A stretch of DNA of 64,000 bases from assembly GCA_965204925.1 (NCBI GenBank), contig OZ242021.1, forward strand, positions 2,294,001 through 2,358,000, written 5' to 3'. Numbering within the stretch: position 1 is the stretch's first letter; each line of letters starts with the position of its first letter. This document shows, in pieces, positions 54,949-63,370 of the stretch. The notes under the pieces were generated by a model. The model was not told where the DNA came from, searched no databases, and saw only the letters and a program-made list of their open reading frames with translations. The translations under genes were made by a program, and so were the position numbers. This stretch comes from G963663315 sp965204925 (GTDB lineage: Bacteria > Pseudomonadota > Gammaproteobacteria > Arenicellales > Poriferihabitantaceae).

Positions 54949-55221
54949 ATGGCCGAACTTCCACTTGCAGTCAATGTGCAGGGTGACTATGGGTACAAGG
55001 TTGTTGTCGTTGATGACGGCAGCACCATAGAAGAAGCGCTCCGGACTGCGGTTGACCAGATTGCCGGCGTCCTCGTCCCGAAATTTTCGGCAGGCGCCGT
55101 GTTGCGAGCCCGCTTGCATGGTTCCGACAGTCCGCTGGACAACAGCCGTACTGTCAAACAGGCCGGACTGTTGAAAATGGAGGCCTTGCAGATCTACACG
55201 GAACAGAATCATGGCGAATAA
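54949..55221 (+). CDS. Monooxygenase hydroxylase gamma subunit (TmoB family)
   Basis: 90-aa small subunit with a ubiquitin-like layout: LAVNVQGDYGYKVVVVDDGST, RARLHGSDSPLDNSRTV and LLKMEALQIY fit TmoB. It sits between the alpha subunit and the Rieske gene, overlapping the latter by 11 bp. It is structural in the hydroxylase dimer. Confidence 0.85.
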   Translation: MAELPLAVNVQGDYGYKVVVVDDGSTIEEALRTAVDQIAGVLVPKFSAGAVLRARLHGSDSPLDNSRTVKQAGLLKMEALQIYTEQNHGE

Positions 55222-55546
55222 GCGCCCCGAATTCCGCAGAATCTGTGATCTGGACGAGGTTTGGGAGGGTGAAATGGAGGTTTTCCAGTCAGGAGGCGAT
55301 GAGGTGCTGATTGTGCATGCGCCCGGAGGAGAGGTCAGAGCATATGATCCGGTTTGCCCCCACCAGCAATACCCGTTGATTGAGGGGGAACTGCAAGACT
55401 GCATTCTGACCTGCTCCGCGCACCTCTGGCAGTTTGATGTGATTTCCGGAGCGGGTGTAAATCCCACCGGAGTATCGCTGACCGACTATCCGGTCAGGAT
55501 TGAAGGCGATGCGGTCTGGGTCGCGATGCCTGCCGATTCCAGCTGA
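55211..55546 (+). CDS. Rieske ferredoxin of the monooxygenase (TmoC family)
   Basis: 111 aa. The 2Fe-2S motif is complete: CPHQQYPL and, 17 residues on, CSAHLWQFD. It passes electrons from a reductase to the hydroxylase. The ATG lies within the end of the gamma-subunit gene. No gene for its reductase is seen in this window. Confidence 0.92.
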   Translation: MANKRPEFRRICDLDEVWEGEMEVFQSGGDEVLIVHAPGGEVRAYDPVCPHQQYPLIEGELQDCILTCSAHLWQFDVISGAGVNPTGVSLTDYPVRIEGDAVWVAMPADSS

Positions 55547-55587
55547 ATCCTGCAGGCTTCGGATCATTTTATTTCGCGCGAGAACAA

Positions 55588-55890
55588 ATGAAGAACTCCC
55601 AGTCCAGCCGGCAAGTGGGGCCGGTAATCAAAAATAGTGAAATTGGCGATGCCGTTCTCGAGGCCATTTATGAAGATAATCCGGACCGAAAGATTGAAGT
55701 GGAAGAACACGCATCATACATCCGCATCAAGGTAGAGAAAGAATGTGTCCTGCGCTTTGATACGGTTGCCGACATGCTGGGCAGGGAGGTGACCCGCAGC
55801 GACATAGAATCCAATATGCCGGCGCTGGAAGGATTTATTCGGGTTGATTCTGAAAAAATGCGGTTTCTCGCAACGGCAAGCGACGAATGA
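55588..55890 (+). CDS. Monooxygenase effector/coupling protein (TmoD/MmoB family)
   Basis: 100 aa. GPVIKNSEIGDAVLEAIYEDN at the N-terminus and IKVEKECVLRFDTVADMLGRE match the effector family, which binds the hydroxylase and tunes O2 activation. Cofactor-free. Follows the Rieske gene by 41 bp. Confidence 0.88.
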   Translation: MKNSQSSRQVGPVIKNSEIGDAVLEAIYEDNPDRKIEVEEHASYIRIKVEKECVLRFDTVADMLGREVTRSDIESNMPALEGFIRVDSEKMRFLATASDE

Positions 55891-55942
55891 GCGGGATGAT
55901 TTTCGATTATTCGGGATGCAATAAAGACATCGGGGTTATAGC

Positions 55943-56929
55943 ATGGCTGTAAAAGTGACGGGAATGAAAACCTGGAGCAAGCTGTCCGGGAACAGGCGTC
56001 GCCCCAGTGAATATGAAATCGTTGCCACCAATTTGCAAACCCGGCATCGGCATCGCGACTCTGCCTATGAGCTTTCCCCGGCTCCCGGTCTGGCAATGAA
56101 CGAATGGTATCGGAAGAATGTCTTCGACAGCCCCCTGCAACATGATGACTGGGAAGAATTCCGGGATCCCGATGCGTTGATTTACCGTGTCTATACCCGC
56201 TCCCGGGACAGCCAGGAAGAATATGTCGACGGCCTGCTTGATGAACACAACGAAATTGGCTATGACACGGAACTGCAGCCCGAATGGCTGGATGTTCTGG
56301 AGCGGTTGTATACTCCCAGAAGGTATCTTCAGGCTGCATTGCAGATGTCGGCGTCATACATCGTACAAATCGCTCCAGCCAGTACTATTACTTGCTGCGC
56401 GGGATTTCAGGAGGGAGATGAATTTCGATGGTTGCAACGGCTTGCCTACCGTACCCGGGAACTTCAGATCGCACACCCGAAACGGGGATTCGGAAAAACC
56501 GAGCGGGATAACTGGGAGCGGGAGCCGGCGTTACAAGGGTTGCGTGAACTGCTGGAAAAAGCCTTGGCTACCTACGACTACGGTGAAAGTTTCACAGCGA
56601 TCAATCTGGTGGCAAAGCCGGCCGCAGATGAAAGCCTGAGAGAACTGGCCGCGACCGCGCGCCGATTCAGTGACTCCCTGCTTGCCCTGCTGGCTGACAA
56701 TCAGCTGCGTGACAGTGACCGTTCACGCAGGTGGAGTGCAGAACTGGTACGCTTCTGTACGCAAGCGAAAGCCCGGAACAAGGTCGTGATCGGAAACTGG
56801 ATAGACAAATGGATGCCGCTGGCAATCAGCGCCGTGTCCACATATTGCGCGGCCCTGCCCGAAAGCGAGGGAAGCGTTGACGCTGCCGTTTCGCGCATGC
56901 GGGCCTGGCATCGCAGTCTTGAAATCTGA
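55943..56929 (+). CDS. Monooxygenase hydroxylase beta subunit (TmoE family)
   Basis: 328 aa, helical, with the beta-subunit pattern NEWYRKNVFDSPLQHDDWEEF, DPDALIYRVYTRSRDSQEEYV and YIVQIAPASTITCCAGFQ. It has the alpha fold without iron ligands. Last recognised monooxygenase gene; the order alpha-gamma-Rieske-effector-beta is that of tmoABCDE, but the expected tmoF reductase does not follow. Confidence 0.88.
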   Translation: MAVKVTGMKTWSKLSGNRRRPSEYEIVATNLQTRHRHRDSAYELSPAPGLAMNEWYRKNVFDSPLQHDDWEEFRDPDALIYRVYTRSRDSQEEYVDGLLDEHNEIGYDTELQPEWLDVLERLYTPRRYLQAALQMSASYIVQIAPASTITCCAGFQEGDEFRWLQRLAYRTRELQIAHPKRGFGKTERDNWEREPALQGLRELLEKALATYDYGESFTAINLVAKPAADESLRELAATARRFSDSLLALLADNQLRDSDRSRRWSAELVRFCTQAKARNKVVIGNWIDKWMPLAISAVSTYCAALPESEGSVDAAVSRMRAWHRSLEI

Positions 56930-56968
56930 CGTCCGGCGCCGCGCATGATCATGGGGAAGCGCGCAACC

Positions 56969-58222
56969 ATGCACAGGGAAATCAACTATGCGGACGCGGA
57001 TTCATGGCATTGGCAAGAACCGGCGCCATTTGCACAGACCGTCGTTGTTGGCGATCAGGTTTTTATCAGCGGTCAGCAGTCGCTGGACCGCCATGGCGCG
57101 GTATTGAATCCGGGAGATATCGCCGGGCAAACACGGAATGTGTTTGAAAACATGAAGCGAGCCCTGGCCCGGGTCGGCCTTGGGCTGGATAATCTGGTTC
57201 GACTGAATACTTGGTACGTGTTTGCAGGCGATGACGCTGACGCGACCCGCTACTGGGAGGATATGACCCGTGTCCGGCTTGAGTACTTCCCGGACCCGGG
57301 GCCGGCCGCTACGGCGGTACGTATCCGGGGCATGCCTTATCCGGGTCAGTTGATCCAGATAGAAGGCGTGGCAGTGCGCGGAGAATCCTGGAAAAACCGG
57401 CAGCGTATCATGCCGGATGGAAGCTGGGACTGGAGCATCCCGGTACCCTTGTCACAGGGATGGAAGGCAGGTAACCGGATATTTGTCGGCGGCCAGATAT
57501 CTGCCGACGGCAACGGAACCCCGGTTCACGTTGGCGACCTGGAGGCACAGACTCGCAATATCTATCAATATATCGGCAACATACTATCCGATGCCGGAGC
57601 TTCTCTTGAAGATATCGTTCATATCAAGGTCTGTTTCAAATACGATAGCCGCGCCCTGGCGACCGGGGCGGGCTTCGCCGACCGTATACTGGAAATCACC
57701 AGAGAAATTGTCGGCGGCGCGGGCGCGGCTCCGGCGGTCACGGCCTTCGCGGTGGATTTGCTTTATCCGGGTCTTGACCTCGAAATTGACGCCATGGCTC
57801 TTGTCGATGAAGAACGGGAAGTTCTCATACCTGAGCGCCCGCTCGGCCGCTACCAGCCGGATGTTTTTTCTCACGGCATATCAGCCGGAGGGGAAATTTA
57901 TATAGCAGGACAAAGCGCGCTTGATGATCACGGGGAAGTCATCTCGGTCGGTGATTTGGGAGGCCAGAGCAACGTGGTATTCGAACGCATACAGCATATC
58001 CTGGCACAGGCCGGAGCAGCTTTGGAGGACGTCGTCAAACTCAATCTGTTTCTGGTCGGTGAGGATGACGAGAGCGCGGACGCTTTTCACCAGGTGTCCC
58101 GGGTATGGGCCGGATTATGCCCGAATGGCCATCCGGCCATGACGGCGGTGCGTGTGCACGAACCGGCGAAACCGGGGTTGTTGCTCCAGGCTGATTGTGT
58201 TGCCCTGAAACAGGACGGATAA
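56969..58222 (+). CDS. Protein with three fused RidA/YjgF domains
   Basis: About 417 aa containing three RidA-type domains in tandem (about residues 12-140, 150-280 and 290-417), each with VFISGQQ- or IFVGGQI-like and QTRN/QSNVVFE-like segments. RidA proteins normally trimerise; here one chain may supply a whole trimer. The arginine that RidA imine deaminases use in a PARS/PART motif is Ala, Val and Met in the three domains (PAATAV, PAVTAF, PAMTAV), so classic imine deaminase activity is unlikely. The start at 56969 has GGGGAAG upstream; 56945 also is in frame. Confidence 0.85.
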   Translation: MHREINYADADSWHWQEPAPFAQTVVVGDQVFISGQQSLDRHGAVLNPGDIAGQTRNVFENMKRALARVGLGLDNLVRLNTWYVFAGDDADATRYWEDMTRVRLEYFPDPGPAATAVRIRGMPYPGQLIQIEGVAVRGESWKNRQRIMPDGSWDWSIPVPLSQGWKAGNRIFVGGQISADGNGTPVHVGDLEAQTRNIYQYIGNILSDAGASLEDIVHIKVCFKYDSRALATGAGFADRILEITREIVGGAGAAPAVTAFAVDLLYPGLDLEIDAMALVDEEREVLIPERPLGRYQPDVFSHGISAGGEIYIAGQSALDDHGEVISVGDLGGQSNVVFERIQHILAQAGAALEDVVKLNLFLVGEDDESADAFHQVSRVWAGLCPNGHPAMTAVRVHEPAKPGLLLQADCVALKQDG

Positions 58223-58271
58223 CCCCGGATAATCCTTGATATAACCAATTCACTCAAGAACAGGAGGACAC

Positions 58272-59183
58272 ATGATCAAAAATCCGGTACCCTGGCCCAA
58301 CGGCGCAAAAGTTGCCTGTGCCATTACTTTTGATATCGACACCGACAGTATTTTACATCTTGAGCATCGGGAACGGGCGCCGACCATGCTTTCAACGATG
58401 TCCTGGTTGAAGTATGACGAAGTGGCCATCCCGAGGCTGGTCGAGTTGTATGCGCGTTATGAAATCAAACAGACTTTTTTCTATCCGGCATGGTGCATGG
58501 AACGTTATCCTCATCTGGTTGATGTGATCCTGGAAGGAGGACACGAAATTGCCGCTCACGGGTATTTGCACGAGAACCCGAACAAACTCAGCCCCGAAGA
58601 CGAATTGTACTGGTTTGAGCGGCAGATCGGGGTGATCGAGAAAATGACCGGAAAACGCCCCAGAGGCTGGCGTGCGCCGTTGTACAATTTTTCCAGGCAT
58701 TCGATTGACTACATGATCGAGCAGGGATTTATATACGATGCCAGTCTGATGGGAGATGATATCCCGTATGTACTTCAGACTGAAAAGGGCTCAGTGATCG
58801 AATTGCCCAGTCAGTGGGCGATGGATGATTGGCCGCATTACACTCATGCTCCCGACATGCATTACATGATGCCAATCAAATCCCCGGATGAGGCCATGAA
58901 CGTATTTATGTCGGAATTCGAGGCCATGTACAGAAACAGAGGCTTATGGGTCACGGTATGGCATCCGTTTGTATCGGGACGTCTGGCGCGGTGCGAGCGG
59001 ATAGGGCAGATGATTGAGGAGATGCAGAACCGGGGCGGGGTATGGTTTGCCACTATGGAAGAAATTGCCACACACGTTCAGGCTTGTATGGATAACGGTT
59101 CCTGGACCCCGAGAGTCGATAATCTTCCTTATTACGAGGGGCCGATTCCGGAACTTGATGATGCCAGCGCCAGCCTTGCCTAG
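58272..59183 (+). CDS. Polysaccharide deacetylase-family hydrolase (PuuE-like)
   Basis: 303 aa NodB-fold hydrolase. The metal and catalytic motifs are FDIDTDS (Asp-x-Asp), HGYLHEN (His-x3-His) and RAPLYNFSRHS. It lacks a signal peptide, so it is cytoplasmic and more like PuuE allantoinase or other amidohydrolases than cell-wall deacetylases. A strong AGGAGG site precedes the ATG. Its place beside ureohydrolases suggests hydrolysis of a C-N bond in the same pathway. Confidence 0.85.
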   Translation: MIKNPVPWPNGAKVACAITFDIDTDSILHLEHRERAPTMLSTMSWLKYDEVAIPRLVELYARYEIKQTFFYPAWCMERYPHLVDVILEGGHEIAAHGYLHENPNKLSPEDELYWFERQIGVIEKMTGKRPRGWRAPLYNFSRHSIDYMIEQGFIYDASLMGDDIPYVLQTEKGSVIELPSQWAMDDWPHYTHAPDMHYMMPIKSPDEAMNVFMSEFEAMYRNRGLWVTVWHPFVSGRLARCERIGQMIEEMQNRGGVWFATMEEIATHVQACMDNGSWTPRVDNLPYYEGPIPELDDASASLA

Positions 59184-59236
59184 CCAGCCTTGCCTGGATA
59201 CTCGTGCGATTGTCTGTTGCGCGCAGGCCGGCGCAA

Positions 59237-60268
59237 TCAGGCCGGGCGCGGCCGCCGGATAGCCTGATCGACAAACTCACCCCGTTGTTTTGCCATTGAA
59301 GCCATGAGGCGAAGGACGATGCAGGCCGCCAGTTTTGAAGTGGCGCCGCTGACATCGAAGACCGGAGCCAGATCCGATATTTCGATCAGGCTTACAGACC
59401 CTCTCTGCCCCAGCAGGTTTGTTATCTGCATGATCTCGCGGGATTCGAATCCACCGGGTTCGGGCGCAGTCACCCCGGGCGCCGCCGAGGCATCCATGAT
59501 GTTCATGTTGAAACTCAGGTATTGCGCGTCCGTGCCGCCCCAGACCTGTTCACCCGCTTCAGCGAGCGCTGTTTCGAGTCCGCGCTCCAGTACTTCGTCC
59601 ATTGCGTGGAAACGGATTCCCCGTTGCCTGGCAAGTTCTACCTGATCTTTCGGGTTCATTGAATTGCGGGCGCCGACATGAGCCATATTTGACGTATCAA
59701 CATTGGGTAATTCACTGATTCGCGCCAATGTGCACGGGCTGGCCATTTTCTCTCCGGCCCAGCTGTCCGCCATCTCCAGATGAGCGCCGAAGTACAGGTA
59801 TCCCATTTTCCGGCTTTCACCGATATGATCGGATAGCGCTTTCGCGGCAGAAATTGAAATGGAGTGATCACCGCCGCAGATCACCGGTACTACTCCGGAT
59901 GCCAGCACCTCTCTGACCGCACGGTAAATCCGGTCGTGAGCGAGTTGCGGCATAACTTTGGGTATGCGGACATTACCGCAATCGACACAACTGCCTTCCA
60001 GGTCGACCTGGTATTCAAACCAGTACGGGAAGTATTCATGGCTGGCCACCCGAAATGCCTGCGGGCCTTCTTCACATCCGGGTTTTCCCACATTCCCTTC
60101 GTCGTAGGGAATCCCGATGAATGCAAAACGCGCCCCGCTATCCCTGAGCGCATCGGTTTGCATGCTGACCTGGGGGGAGCGCAGAAACGTTATAACTCCC
60201 AGAGTCTTGAAATTTTCCGGGTCGCCCAAAGGAGAAAACAGGTGATCGAAATTTTTTGCTGGATTCAT
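59237..60268 (-). CDS. Ureohydrolase-fold subunit with degenerate metal site
   Basis: 343 aa of the agmatinase/arginase family. His135 in CGGDHSIS remains, but the second ligand motif (normally DAHxD) reads GAHLE (Gly161, His163, Glu165), and the third (normally DxD) reads NMN (Asn254, Asn256) within LSFNMNIMDAS. A dimetal site should not form. The fold motifs otherwise look normal, and the gene is intact and kept beside a complete paralogue, so it is probably a structural or regulatory partner. Second or third in the hypA-ureohydrolase operon, 76 bp after the active-type subunit. Confidence 0.85.
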   Translation of the reverse strand: MNPAKNFDHLFSPLGDPENFKTLGVITFLRSPQVSMQTDALRDSGARFAFIGIPYDEGNVGKPGCEEGPQAFRVASHEYFPYWFEYQVDLEGSCVDCGNVRIPKVMPQLAHDRIYRAVREVLASGVVPVICGGDHSISISAAKALSDHIGESRKMGYLYFGAHLEMADSWAGEKMASPCTLARISELPNVDTSNMAHVGARNSMNPKDQVELARQRGIRFHAMDEVLERGLETALAEAGEQVWGGTDAQYLSFNMNIMDASAAPGVTAPEPGGFESREIMQITNLLGQRGSVSLIEISDLAPVFDVSGATSKLAACIVLRLMASMAKQRGEFVDQAIRRPRPA

Positions 60269-60344
60269 GGATGAAATCTATAAATAGCCTCGAAAACGGT
60301 TTCAGGTTTTAACAGGTTGTTTCCAGTTCGACAGAAATGCGAAT

Positions 60345-61412
60345 TCAGGGAGATTCCCCGCGGTCAAGCAATGTCCTTGCCCGGCTGCCAAGATACTGAT
60401 AAACCATACAGCACGCCAACTTGATACTCATGTCACTGACATCGAAATGGGGGCTCAGCTCCGATATTTCAAAAATGTCGGCGCCGTAAATTCCGGCGAT
60501 ACGGGCATGTTTTATAACCTCTCTCGGTTTAAGCCCGAAAGTTTCCGGAGCGGTGGTTCCGGGCATGCAACTGGCGTCAATCGAATCGGTATCCCAGGAC
60601 CAGTATACCGCATCCGTTCCATCCCAGGCGATTTCGAAGATTTCCCGGCTGCAAGCCTCGATACCGCGGTCTGCAACCTCCTGCATCGGGATCATGCGTA
60701 CTTTGTTGTCCACCCAGAAATCCACCCAGTCTTTCGGGTTCAAGCCATTGCGTGAACACATATGCGCCATATTTCTGCCGTCACAATTCGGCAGGTCGAA
60801 GGCGCGCGCCGGGCCCGAACAGTTGGTATAGGGCGATCCTTCCCAGTCGGGCGCAGAATCCAGATGACAATCGACATGCAGATATCCGATCCTGCCGTTC
60901 TTGTGAAAATCGGACAGCGCCCTGGAAGCGGGGATCGGTACGGAATGGTCGCCGCCACAGAGTATGACCCTGGCTCCTCCCGCAAGACATTCGGTCACGT
61001 ACCGGTATATATATTCGTGGCTGCGCTCGTTGTTTCCCGGAACGACAGGCACGTCTCCGCAATCCACCGGCCTGAAAAATGTCATCAGATCGACATCAAA
61101 CTCGAACATGTAAGGAAAGTATTGTGTTGACGCTTCGCGGATACCGGACGGCCCCTGTGATGTGCCGGCCCGCACCATTTGGCCTTGGTCCCAAGGCACT
61201 CCCAGGAAGCAGATTTTTGCCCCCATCCGCCTGATTGCATCCCGATCCGGCGGGCAATACGGGGCGCCCATGAACGTTGCAAGGCCGCGGGATTTGAATA
61301 CGCCGTTATGCCTGGTCGGAGAATGGACATGATCGTCCTTGCCGCTATGCGCCGCCGGACCCTGATGCTGATGGGGCACGAACTCCCAGGTATTGAAACC
61401 GCTTTTATTCAT
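60345..61412 (-). CDS. Ureohydrolase (agmatinase/guanidino-hydrolase family), active-type subunit
   Basis: 355 aa. All six metal ligands are visible: His156 in CGGDHSVP, Asp181/His183/Asp185 in HVDCHLDSA and Asp274/Asp276 in WSWDTDSIDAS. The family splits urea or an amine from guanidino groups (agmatine, guanidinobutyrate, guanidine, metformin). A histidine-rich N-terminal extension (VPHQHQG, KDDHVHSPTRH) is unusual. It overlaps hypA by 4 bp (ATGA), which favours nickel rather than manganese as the metal. Substrate unknown. Confidence 0.88.
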   Translation of the reverse strand: MNKSGFNTWEFVPHQHQGPAAHSGKDDHVHSPTRHNGVFKSRGLATFMGAPYCPPDRDAIRRMGAKICFLGVPWDQGQMVRAGTSQGPSGIREASTQYFPYMFEFDVDLMTFFRPVDCGDVPVVPGNNERSHEYIYRYVTECLAGGARVILCGGDHSVPIPASRALSDFHKNGRIGYLHVDCHLDSAPDWEGSPYTNCSGPARAFDLPNCDGRNMAHMCSRNGLNPKDWVDFWVDNKVRMIPMQEVADRGIEACSREIFEIAWDGTDAVYWSWDTDSIDASCMPGTTAPETFGLKPREVIKHARIAGIYGADIFEISELSPHFDVSDMSIKLACCMVYQYLGSRARTLLDRGESP

Positions 61413-61819
61413 ACCATAAATTCTCCTGTCGAGGGATCGTCAAAATAGCGGGCGGGCGCCGGACGTTGAAGTTCGTTCCTGTCCAGCTCAATGGCGACCA
61501 GCTGCATTTCACGACCGGTAATAATATCCGGTGTCGGAGTACTACAGACCGGGCAGGCGAAACTGTAACGCGACCCGGGTTTGCGAACCTCGTCGCATCG
61601 CGAACAATATACGGTCAGGGGTACTTCTTCTACTTCCAGTACGGCTCCCTCGCAGCCTGTGCCTCGGGAAGCCGCTCCGAAGCAAAAATAAAGAGATCGC
61701 AACATGCCGGACAACACGCCCAGTCTGACACGGATTCGTCCAATTTTTTGCGCTCCGCACTGTTCGGCATGCTCACATGCGAGTTGAATCAGGCTCTGCG
61801 CCATGGATAGTTCGTGCAT
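61409..61819 (-). CDS. hypA: HypA-type nickel metallochaperone
   Basis: About 136 aa. The nickel-binding N-terminus MHELSMAQSL fixes the start, and the zinc site is CSRC...CPVC. HypA normally delivers nickel to hydrogenase or urease, but no such genes are here; instead it is translationally coupled to a ureohydrolase. Published guanidine and metformin hydrolases are nickel enzymes with HypA/HypB-like helpers, which matches this arrangement. No hypB is present in the window. Confidence 0.9.
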   Translation of the reverse strand: MHELSMAQSLIQLACEHAEQCGAQKIGRIRVRLGVLSGMLRSLYFCFGAASRGTGCEGAVLEVEEVPLTVYCSRCDEVRKPGSRYSFACPVCSTPTPDIITGREMQLVAIELDRNELQRPAPARYFDDPSTGEFMV

Positions 61820-62081
61820 CAGATCATTGAACCGCAACGATAAATAATGTACATCTGTTCTATCCCTGTTGTATCCGGCAAGTCCTGTACCGGTATCCGA
61901 CAGGACAGGGCGCCCGACTGGGCTCAAGATGCGGTAATTCTACAGGTATGGATTGCGGATGTCAAATTGTATAATGAATATTGTTCATGAAGTCAACGAT
62001 CAGGTTTCGTGAAAATTATCTGAATCGTCCTTATAGTCCGATTATTATTACGATTTTCGTAAATTGAACAAACAAAAAACC

Positions 62082-62645
62082 ATGAAAAAACGAGCCTTCT
62101 CTATCCGGCCGCTGCGTGTCGCACCGGTTGATAAAAAGAGTGAACCCGGCAGAACCGCTGCCAAAATGGTACCCCGTTCCCTGCTGTCCGACCCGTTTAA
62201 CCGGTCTATTATCGAACTGTTGCAAGAAGACGGCCGCTTGCCCTACTCGGCGGTCGCGCGCGAACTCGGGACATCCGAGGGGACGGTACGTAATCGGGTG
62301 AATCAAATGGTCGATTCAGGCGTTCTGAGGATTGTAGCGGTGGCAGATCCGATGGCGCTCGATCATGCGGCTTATGCGTTTATCGGGTTGACGCTGTCGG
62401 CCGGAGCAGACCCGCGTATCGTTGCCAAGCCGTTTGTAGATCGGGAGGAAGTCATGTTCGTCTTGTTTGCAGGCGGGCATTATGATTTGCTCATTGAGGT
62501 TCTGTGCAAGACCGATGAGGACATGCGGGACTTCATTCTGGAGATGTGTTACGGACAACCCGATATCAGCAGTGTCGTTCCGATGATGGGGCTGGAAGTG
62601 TTCAAATACCAGCTCAAGTGGGATGACCGGCAGTGGTCATCATAG
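62082..62645 (+). CDS. Lrp/AsnC-family transcription regulator
   Basis: About 187 aa. An N-terminal basic extension is followed by the AsnC-type helix-turn-helix (DPFNRSIIELLQEDGRLPYS, AVARELGTSEGTVRNRV) and a C-terminal RAM-like ligand domain (VMFVLFAGGHYDLLIEVLC). It is divergent from hypA and the ureohydrolases and probably regulates them. The inverted repeat TACGA-TTT-TCGTA at 62049-62061, just before its start, is a possible binding site. Confidence 0.85.
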   Translation: MKKRAFSIRPLRVAPVDKKSEPGRTAAKMVPRSLLSDPFNRSIIELLQEDGRLPYSAVARELGTSEGTVRNRVNQMVDSGVLRIVAVADPMALDHAAYAFIGLTLSAGADPRIVAKPFVDREEVMFVLFAGGHYDLLIEVLCKTDEDMRDFILEMCYGQPDISSVVPMMGLEVFKYQLKWDDRQWSS

Positions 62646-62703
62646 CGATGTCGGACGGAATGGACTGCCTTGCAGGTATATGTCCGAACCCGGATAAGCT
62701 TGC

Positions 62704-62732
62704 TTGTCTCGGCAATTTGACATCTATATAAT
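62704..62732 (+). promoter_or_regulatory. Sigma-70-type promoter for the universal stress protein gene
   Basis: TTGTCT (62704-62709), a 17-bp spacer and TATAAT (62727-62732), about 130 bp before the start. The leader contains the small hairpin CCGGTT/AACCGG (62799-62817). Confidence 0.55.
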
Positions 62733-62860
62733 GGCGATTAGTGTGGGCGCTAATGGATGTCTGTCTATATGCGATAGCGAACAGACCTTCGGTTACGCCC
62801 GGTTTTTTATGAACCGGATCCTTAATGTCAAGGATTCGCAACCCGAAAACTGGAGGGAGT

Positions 62861-63295
62861 ATGTCTGATAAAATCCTTGTAGCTCTGGACGGAAGTGAAG
62901 GTGGTAAACGCGCATTGGATGTCGCCGTTGAACACGCCAGACTTACCAAATCAAGTCTTCTGCTGGCCTACGTCATTGATTGGTCACCCTACAGCTTCCA
63001 TACCCCCGAAGAATTATCCGAGCGTCATAAACGGCGTGAATCGGAAATTCAACGGGCCAATGATTCGGTTCTTCACCCCGAAGCGTCTGCGCTTGCAGAC
63101 TCCGGGGTCCACGTCGAGACCGTGGTTCGGCATGGTAAAATTGCCGAAACTCTCGTTGAGCTCAGCGAAGAACACAATACTTCACAGATCTATATCGGCA
63201 AGCTGGGCGAATCGCGGATGCGTTCGATGATTTTCGGCAGTGTTACCGCCGCGCTGGTACAAACTGCTTCCGTACCCGTCACTGTTGTTCCCTGA
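62861..63295 (+). CDS. Universal stress protein (UspA family)
   Basis: About 144 aa. Starts MSDKILVALDGSEGGKRALD, with the C-terminal nucleotide-binding region IYIGKLGESRMRSMIFGSV (G-x2-G-x9-G-S type). Soluble and cytoplasmic. The ATG follows GGAGGGAG, which decides against the earlier start. It precedes the symporter gene by 75 bp and may be cotranscribed with it. Confidence 0.92.
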   Translation: MSDKILVALDGSEGGKRALDVAVEHARLTKSSLLLAYVIDWSPYSFHTPEELSERHKRRESEIQRANDSVLHPEASALADSGVHVETVVRHGKIAETLVELSEEHNTSQIYIGKLGESRMRSMIFGSVTAALVQTASVPVTVVP

Positions 63296-63370
63296 CGCTG
63301 CTGTGGGGAACCTCGCCAAAGAGTTTGACCAGCCGATTGAACTACACTTTAACAAATAGAGGAAACTAAG

